DNA of 64,000 nucleotides from Piscicola geometra (Eukaryota; Annelida; Clitellata; Hirudinida; Piscicolidae): NCBI GenBank assembly GCA_943735955.1, contig OX030966.1:4498976-4562975 (forward strand), in the 5' to 3' direction. How positions within the stretch are numbered: position 1 is the first letter of the stretch; every line of letters starts with the position of its first letter. This document shows positions 56,612 through 64,000 of the stretch, one piece after another. The notes under the pieces are model-generated. The model had not been told where the DNA came from, made no database searches, and worked only from the letters and a program-made list of their open reading frames with translations. Made by a program: the position numbers and the translations under genes.

Positions 56612-59277
56612 ATGCAAAAGTTTGACAACTCTGGGAAAGAAAAGCAGCCAGCTCCGACAGGTTGGTGGATTTTTGAATTATTTCAAAACCTCTCACTTCT
56701 TTAATAATTCATATTCTTCGACATTTTAAGAAGAGATTGATAAGCCAGACGTTTTTCAATAAAACTTATTCACGCTTTATTGATGATTAAATCATATATA
56801 GACAAAAATTTACTGATCGTTTTTTTATAACAATCATTTATCCTCTATATGAAACTATTTGAAATAAAATAGAAAATCAGACAAATAATCCGTGTGGTAC
56901 TCCATTGGAATACAAAGTAGCCTTAATTATTCCACTGATTGCTTAGGCATTGCATCCATATAACCTGCTAGAGTTTGCCATTTAATCCGAATCAAAACAC
57001 AACTGAATTATCTACACAATTGTATTTCCTACAATACTTTTTTTCTCATCTTTTCTTGCCCCCCCCCTTCTTCCAGGCCTCCTAGCCTGGGTCGGTTATG
57101 GATGCACTTTTATGGCACTGGCAAGTCTCTGCATCTGCTTCGTTTCTCCCTACTGGATTCAGACGTGGGCGCAGTCCGAGAACGAATTTAAGGTCTCAGA
57201 ATTGTGAACAATTATTTTAATTTATCAATATTTTTTTAGTTTTTCAGATTAATCTAGATTTTAATATTCAGGTGTTTATTTAATTTCACTTCATCATTTC
57301 ACTACTTTTCCCTGCCCCAAACTCAACTTTTTATTTCTACTTTTATCCTTTCCACTCTATAATCTCTTCACTCTCCAAATTTCGTCTTTTTCATCAGGAA
57401 CTCACCTACCTCCATTTTTCCACTCTCTCATCCACTCCCAACATCTTTTTCATCACCGCATCCTAACTTTCCTTTCCAAAATTCAAACCCCTCTCTTTCC
57501 TCTCGACAGAACATGGGCCTATGGCACGCGTGTTTCAAGAATTACGTGCACTTCAAGGACGACTCGCAGGAAAAGTATGACGGCTGTTGGTGGGTCTTTG
57601 ACATGCAGCCCAAGTACTACAAGTTGAGGGAGTGGCTCACTCCACGTTTGTTTGCATTTTTATTTTTTTAGTATATTAAATATTCAATAAATTTATTAAA
57701 ATATAGATGTTTATGTTTATTCAATATAGCGCCATAGCTAGCAACTGAGACATATAGTTTTTTATGTTGTTTACTCTATATCTTTTTTTGTGATTATTGT
57801 TTCTTATTATTTCACAATTTTATTAAAATCCTTTTTATAATACAACACCTCACTAACTCCACACCCCACCCATCCCTTCAACTCCACACTTCACCAAAAC
57901 CAACCAGCTCCACACCACAAACAAACTACCCTATCCCACCCCCCTCCGGCAAACTCCACAGCTTGGTTCATAACATGTCAAGTTCTAACGGTAGGCTGTC
58001 TGATCATCCTGATAGCGTGTGCCATTGTGGCAGCTCTGGTCTTTCTGCACGTTTGTCCGCTAATGAACCACGAGTACCTGCAGACGTATGGCATGTTCGT
58101 CACTGGGTCGCTCATGCTCTTAGTCAGTGAGTGGGAGAAGGGGCGTGGGTTGGTTGGTTGCTTCTTAGGTGGAGTATTGGGGAGAAAACGGGTGAGGGTT
58201 CTTAGGGGAGAATGAGTGGGCAGAAGGGTGGGTTAGTTTTTAGGGTAGAATGAGTAGGGAGAGGGGTGGGTTTTTATGAAGAAGTAGTGTGGAGAATGGT
58301 TGAGATGGTTATTTTGAACTTTTAATGCTCACTATACGAAACATGTGTAAGTTATTGCGCTCTTGATTGTGGGTTCTGTTTTTTGGCACTAGTTTCATGG
58401 ATTTTAAACTTAAATGAATAACCTAATTATATTCATGTACGTATACAATACCCTAAAAATACCAAAAAACATTTTTCTTCCACACACAACCACAACCATC
58501 ACATCTACAGCGCTGATAACATTGGTGATAGCGTTACTTTTCGGTCTCCAAATGAACGACCGTTATTGGCTGCCCAGACCAGACCTCAACTACCTCTCGT
58601 GGGGTTTTGGATTTCTAATCATCACCGGCATCTTCAGCATCACAGGTAGCATGGAGAACTTGATAAAGAGTGTTAAGCCTTTTTTCTTTATTTTTGAGTT
58701 CCACTAACCTTAATAGGTTACTTGGAATCGATTTTGGACCAAATTTAGCTATAATCATCCCAATAAAACGTCTGAATTTCACCCTGATACAGGTGGCATT
58801 CTTCTGTACAGGGAGGCTCAACTGACGTACGACCAACTGCTCAAGAAGGAGGATGAGTACACTAGGGCTGCCCTGGAGATGTCCACTTACCAGCTGGAGC
58901 CCCTCAACCCCCCAGTTTACCAAGAAAAACCCTCTTCAATGGTCTACCCTCCCGCTTCTGAAGCCACCCCCCTCCCCTCCAAGATGCCCTCTGAGTACCC
59001 CTCTACCAGTGCCGAACCTGTCACCACTTATGCACCTCCCGCGGCTCAGCCCGGGCCATCGAGTGGCCCTGGGCTTTCCAGCTATGGGGGTCCGAGTTAT
59101 GGAGGTCCAAGTTACAGTGTTCCAAGTTTTGGGGGGCCTAGTAACAGTGGTCCAAGTTTTGGGGGTCCTGGTTATGGTGGGCCACCCGTTGTTCCCCCCA
59201 AACCAGCGACAGTGGCGCCTAGTTTTGGAGGCAAAAGCTTCCAAACGCAGCTAGACGATGGAGAAGACTTTATATGA
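56612..59277 (+). CDS. Claudin/PMP22-type four-transmembrane protein with Pro/Gly/Ser-rich tail
   Basis: Exons 56612-56660, 57077-57192, 57510-57645, 57962-58126, 58511-58645, 58793-59277; phases join to 361 residues. MQKFDNSGKEKQPAPTG opens the cytoplasmic N-terminus. TM1 is LLAWVGYGCTFMALASLCIC, followed by SPYWIQTW. The first extracellular loop carries the claudin-type W ... GLWHAC ... GC signature (GLWHACFKNY, YDGCWWVF). TM2-TM4 lie in the next two exons. The tail of about 150 residues has repeats of GPSYGG, GPSFGG and VPSFGG and ends GEDFI, which fits a class III PDZ ligand. Such proteins build septate or tight junctions or act as adaptors at the plasma membrane. Invertebrate relatives include pasiflora-like and other claudin-like proteins; the subfamily is not certain. 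The extracellular loop is short for a classic claudin. Confidence 0.85.
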
Positions 59278-59651
59278 AAAGTGGATTGATGTACCGCTGA
59301 ACTTTTACTTGTACTATAATAAATAACTATCAGTAATAGTAGCTAAATTCTTGTGAACAGAAATATTTCTAATTTCTGAATAAATTGTTATATTTTTATA
59401 AAAAATGCTTTTTAAAATTTAAATGTGTTGCTTTTTTGTAGTAGTTAATGTTAGTTTTAAAGGTTTAAGATTTTATTTCTACGCCGAATATTGACACTGA
59501 AGCTGAATATAATTTTTATATGTAAAAAAAGCATAAAAATTATAATTGAAAGATATTAATTTCCCAAATAAAAAATTCATAAATACTCCATAAAAGAAAT
59601 CACTTAAAAAATTCCAATAAAAAAAGCCATAAAAAATCAAATCTTTATAAA
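59278..59651. other. Short convergent intergenic region
   Basis: 3' ends of the claudin-like gene (+) and DOHH (-) face each other across 370 bp. AATAAA-like signals occur on both strands (AATAAATAACT about 59319; ATTTATT-type on the minus strand). No gene. Confidence 0.6.
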
Positions 59652-60597
59652 CTAGCAAACAACTTTCTTCTCAATTTGTTGTTTAGTGATACCATCGGCG
59701 TATTCAAATTGCTCTTCGGACGCCTCGTAGTCGGCCATGTCCAGGGCCACCTCGCAACTCTGCCTCACTACCATTTCCTTGTCCTTGTAGTACTCTTTCA
59801 GTACGGCTACACACTCTTCCGTGGCGATAGAACCTTTTGGGAGGATTTTAATTACAATGATAACGTATGTATTTTTATATCTTTTTTTGTGTGTAATATT
59901 GTATCAAAAATGTAAAAAGTAAAAATAAATGTAAGCCTTTAAAATATAATTTCGAACACATTTCAACACTGATGATGATGATGACGACTATGATAATGAT
60001 GTTTACTGGGATGAAAATGATAATAACAAAAACACACAGCACGTTTTAACACCATTCAAACCAAATCCCAAAAAACCATCGCTTTCTTCCCGCCAAAACT
60101 ATCACCACCCCCAATCATCATCATTACCCCCTCAAACCAACCTAGAGCTTCTGCACACTCATGTCTGACCATGGGGCTTTCTTCCTGGTCTTGTAACTTC
60201 TCGATGAGTCCCCAGGTGGCGCCCTTGTCTTGCATTTGGCCCAGTACGTAGGCTATCTCGTGTCTGAATAACGCCCCGTCGCACTTCAGGCCTGTTGGTG
60301 GTGGGGGTGAATGATGGTGGTAATGATGATGATGAAGAGGTGAAGGAGAAGGATGAGGAGGATGGTGATGATGGTGGGAGAAGGGTAATGATGATGAGAA
60401 AGGGGCGAAGGAGAAAAAAGAAAAGGATGAGGATAATGGTGATGATGATTAATCATTCACTAATCTTCTTAATCATTTTTATTTAAAAATTCGTTTATTA
60501 GACATACCTTTCACCAGGGCTGCCACAGCTTCTGGCCCTCCAATATTTCTCAATGCAAACATGCTCTTGTACCTGCCAAAAAAGAATTTTCTAGTGT

Positions 60598-60656
<59 letters not shown>

Positions 60657-60664
60657 TTACTATG

Positions 60665-60732
<68 letters not shown>

Positions 60733-61798
60733 CACTGCTTCTACTACTACTATTACTACGACTACTACTACTACCACTACTACTATTTGAACTGCTGCAT
60801 CACCTTTCAAAGAGACTGAGATCCTCATTTAAAAGAATGGAAGACAACTGGGAGACGTCCTTGATGCCAGAGGGTGGAGCTGTGAAGCATTTTAATGAAT
60901 ATTTAAATTAGCTTTTTAAATTAAAGCAAGCTTTATTAATGCCCTTTTTAATCTGCTAAATTAATTGTTGTATTGAATTTAATGCTGCCAACCTGGATCA
61001 ACAGACATGTACACAATTTCTCCTTTACTCTTTCCTGCTTCCTCAACAATACTTCCCTCTTCAACCAATTGCATTCTCTCTAATGCTAACTTGCAAGTCT
61101 CAGATATCTAGTTGAATGAAAGAAGTTTGTAATGAATTTAATTTTAATTGTTGTTGATGTTTTATAATGGTTAAATTTGGAAAAAAAATTTAAAGAACTT
61201 TATATTATTGGCATTAGCAATCGTCATCCAAGCCACTCTATGTTGATTGAACCTCTCTGATGAGACTTGTGCTGTGTTTCTTGATCACTTCCAGTGCAGA
61301 CTTGCAGCCGATAGCTCCCAATGCCTCCCCTAAAATATTATATATCAATATAATATTTTAATATATTATAATTATCATAATTTGTGAAAAATAAATCATT
61401 AGGTTTAGACTTTAGACCAATGAAAATACTCATGTTAATTGAATAACTTTCAGTTTAATAATAATAATAGTTATCATTATCATTAGCATCATTATCATCA
61501 TCAATAAGAACCAACCAGCCTCATGTCTGACAATCGTCTCTTGCTTTTCGTCTTCAAGCACTTCAATGAGAGTCTTGACTGCATAGACATCTTGCATCTG
61601 ACCCAAGCAATAGGCCAACTCGTGCTTCAAAAGGACTGAATCGTCACCAAAACACCTTGAAATGCTGTCAATTGCTTCATGGCCGCCAAGATTTCTCAGC
61701 GTGAATAACGCTCTGAACCTTTCTGAAATTGAGTTTTGTCGGTTTTCTAATGCTTGAGTTACTTTTAAGAGAGCTTCTGGTGAATTTAGAGGAGCCAT
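59652..61798 (-). CDS. DOHH: Deoxyhypusine hydroxylase (eIF5A maturation)
   Basis: Di-iron HEAT-repeat enzyme that hydroxylates deoxyhypusine on eIF5A, the last step of hypusine synthesis. Exons on the minus strand: 61798-61516, 61329-61253, 61107-60993, 60879-60804, 60572-60508, 60291-60142, 59833-59652; phases join to 315 residues (human enzyme about 302). All four metal-binding His-Glu motifs are present: [43 protein letters not shown] and [11 protein letters not shown]. The internal symmetry of the two halves ([13 protein letters not shown] and [13 protein letters not shown]) is clear. The linker between halves ([17 protein letters not shown]) is longer than usual. Start ATG at 61798 gives [15 protein letters not shown]. 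It is intact and expected to be active. A (TAC)n array separates exons 4 and 5. Confidence 0.95.
60597..60790. repeat. (TAC)n array in DOHH intron
   Basis: Trinucleotide array with few interruptions (TAT, GAC) between exons 60804-60879 and 60508-60572. Poly-Val frames on the other strand are artefacts. Confidence 0.95.
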
Positions 61799-62171
61799 GC
61801 TGGGAAGAGATTTGAGAAAAAAGTTTTGTGTAAAAATGAATTTATTTTAATACTAATAGAGCAATTTATTAATCGATTTTTTAAATTATGCTTTTTTTTC
61901 ATTGTTTAAAAATAATTATTTAAAGACTTAGTTTAAAAGTCAACAACTCTTTAAAAAACCCAACTGTATTTTTACTTCGTGACTTAGAAATGGCCTCCTG
62001 TTTTAATTTGTACCAAATTTCGAGTTTAGGCAATTTATAACATCAAAGTTGAAAATGAATTATAACGATTTTTGGTGTTTTTCAGGTCATTTTTATTGTT
62101 ATAAAACTTTATTGCTTATTTTTGGCTCTATTCAAATGTTTAAGATTGTTGTGTAGTAGTTGTGTCTTGTG
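61799..62171. promoter_or_regulatory. Divergent promoter region DOHH / RNF19-like
   Basis: 373 bp separate the two start codons on opposite strands, so both promoters must lie here unless untranslated first exons exist. No TATA box or CpG-rich core stands out. Confidence 0.5.
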
Positions 62172-64000
62172 ATGAAAAAAAGCAGCAAAAAAGATTCAAA
62201 AAAGACGTATCCGTCTTCAAGCCTTTCACAGCATTCTTCGTTAGAACACCCAGAAGTCAAAATCACTTCATCTTCAGCCAGTACAGCTGAGGCCAGCTCC
62301 AACAGTGCCAATCTCAAAAGCAATAGCATCGGTAACATCAGCAACAACAGCAACGCTTCGCAGATGGAGCAACGATGGCTCGCTTTGAGACAATTCTTTC
62401 ACAACTTTCACCAACAAAGGTTCATGAACCGAACCAGACCTCAAAACAAGCCAAACACTGATAGCTATACTAAAAACTCAAAGGTTACACATAAATATTG
62501 TAGTTTTCATAATTAAAATTATCCTATTTATTTGGTTAATTAACACCACAACCTTCAACCATAAGGCGAGGAGATCAAGGGACAAAACATCTCAGGGTAA
62601 TAGCAGGCCTCCAAACACATACACACCAAAAACACAAGCACAATCCGACCATGAGAAGCACCTCGCCAGTGAAAACCTCAAGGAATGTCCACTATGCACA
62701 CTCATCCAGCCAAAAGAGAACTTTCCAGAAATGGCAGCAACCCTCTGCTCCCACCAATCCTGCCTTGACTGCATGAAACAGTACCTCCGCATCGAGATCA
62801 CCGAGTCACGTGTGAACATTGCGTGTCCAGAGTGTCCCGAACCACTCCACCCGAACGACCTTCGAGTCATTCTGGTCGACGACCCGTCTTTGTATAATAA
62901 GTATGAGGAGTTCATGCTGAGGAGGGTTTTGACTTCTGACCCTGATGCCAGATGGTGTCCTGCCCCCAATTGCAAGTGTGTGCTTCATTATCTCATTCAT
63001 AAACATCATCAACTTTATCATTACCATGATAGTCATCATCATCATCATGATTTTTTTTCACTTCATCTTATCGCACCATTTCAAAAGAATTGATTGAAGC
63101 TTCAGCAATCAATAGCAATCCATCTTTCATTCCTTCCTTTCTATTCTTTATTCCATCACTCCATCCTACCACTTCATCACCCCTTCCAACCACTCCATCA
63201 TCTCTTCCCAACCACTCAACCATCACCCACTCATCACCATCCAACCACTCTTTCACCCACCACCACCATAACCCCTCCATCCACTCTCACTCCCCTTCTT
63301 CTCCACCATCAGCTTCGTGGTGATCGCAAGCGGCTGTGCATCTTGCCCAAAAATCTTGTGCCTACGTCCCGGTTGCGGCACAACCTTCTGCTACCACTGC
63401 AAACAGCACTGGCATCCGAACCAAACGTGTGACGCCGCCAAGGCCGAACGCCTAATGGCTTCGTCGTCGTCAACGTCGTCCGGCAATTTTAAAGCTTTTG
63501 CACTGTCGCATGAAACGAATAGTGGGTGGTGGTGGTGGTGGTAGTGTTGGTTGTGGTGATGGATGATGATAATGGGCAGTGGTAGTGGTCATAATGTTTA
63601 TATGTGATTTATCGTTGTGCTGCTTTGCTGTTTATCATTGTTAATCTTGATTAATGACGATTAATGACTCACTACAACCATCAAAAAGGATTAAATATTA
63701 ACATTATCTCACCACTTATCCATCTTTCCATTCGAACTCCCCTTCCATCCCACACCCCCCCCCCAAACAGACGACATAAAGTCATGTCCCCGTTGTCAAT
63801 CGTTCATCATCAAGATGGACGATGGTTCGTGCAACCACATGACGTGTGCCGTCTGCGGTGCCGAGTTCTGCTGGTTGTGCATGAAGGAGATCTCCGATCT
63901 GCACTACTTGAGGTGTGTGTGTGTGTGTGTGTGTGTGGTTTTATGTGTGGTGGTGCGGTTGTTTTATGTGTGTGTGGTTTTATGTGTGGTGGTGCGGTTG
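62172..64000 (+). CDS. RNF19-like: RBR E3 ubiquitin ligase, RNF19A/B-like; 3' part outside window
   Basis: RING-between-RING ligase; RNF19 proteins are anchored in membranes through two C-terminal TM segments, which here lie beyond the window. Exons 62172-62483, 62566-62975, 63313-63521, 63771-63912 and onward; phases join. The N-terminus from ATG 62172 ([17 protein letters not shown]) is Ser/Asn-rich and disordered. RING1 spans [16 protein letters not shown] to NIACPEC, followed by YEEFMLRR. The IBR has WCPAPNC, GCASCPK and [22 protein letters not shown]2 has [20 protein letters not shown] and then [13 protein letters not shown], with the expected catalytic Cys after [13 protein letters not shown] follows, exactly as in RNF19, which separates it from RNF144 and parkin. 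(GT)n at 63913-64000 starts the next intron. Confidence 0.92.

Overview
The window is animal nuclear DNA. It is AT-rich, the genes have many short exons with GT/AG introns, and it carries very abundant microsatellites and DNA transposons. Agrin, a multi-spanning claudin-like protein, an SGLT-type cotransporter and an RBR ligase of RNF19 type mark a bilaterian. Codon and repeat style suggest an annelid or other lophotrochozoan (a leech would fit), but that is inference and not shown by any single feature. Most real genes are invisible as long ORFs. They were rebuilt exon by exon from conserved protein motifs, splice sites and intron phase. Exon edges may be off by a base or two. || Layout. 1-8814 (+): 3' part of agrin (26 exons, all phases join). 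10369-15908 (+): a tubulin polyglutamylase of TTLL6/TTLL13 type. 17396-20958 (-): complete PPP2R3C (EF-hand PP2A regulatory subunit). 21729-29657: a transposon-rich block with a hAT element with 8-bp target duplication, a piggyBac-like element nested in it, an unclassified terminal-inverted-repeat element with 'CCCATATGGGTCC'-like subterminal repeats, a 1.8-kb 21-bp minisatellite, and inverted partial copies of two of these. 29813-33240 (+): an orphan secreted protein of 160 residues with a second hAT-type MITE in an intron. 33683-34241 (+): a basic ORF broken by an in-frame TGA. 35538-35947 (+): a candidate micropeptide gene with a tandemly duplicated first exon. 37152-42485 (-): four tandem two-exon genes for small secreted Cys-rich proteins with a charged helical tail. 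46075-55454 (+): an SLC5/SGLT sodium-sugar cotransporter. 56612-59277 (+): a claudin-like four-TM protein. 59652-61798 (-): deoxyhypusine hydroxylase. 62172-end (+): the 5' part of an RNF19-type RBR E3 ligase, divergent from DOHH. || The conserved genes are unrelated housekeeping, matrix and transport genes with no sign of one pathway. The accessory, lineage-specific material is the 29.8-42.5 kb interval: an orphan secreted protein, a micropeptide and a secreted-protein family, separated by SINE and transposon debris. The most unusual items are the low-complexity insertions inside agrin LG domains, the tandem secreted family with a shared promoter motif, the duplicated-first-exon micropeptide, and the nested transposons.
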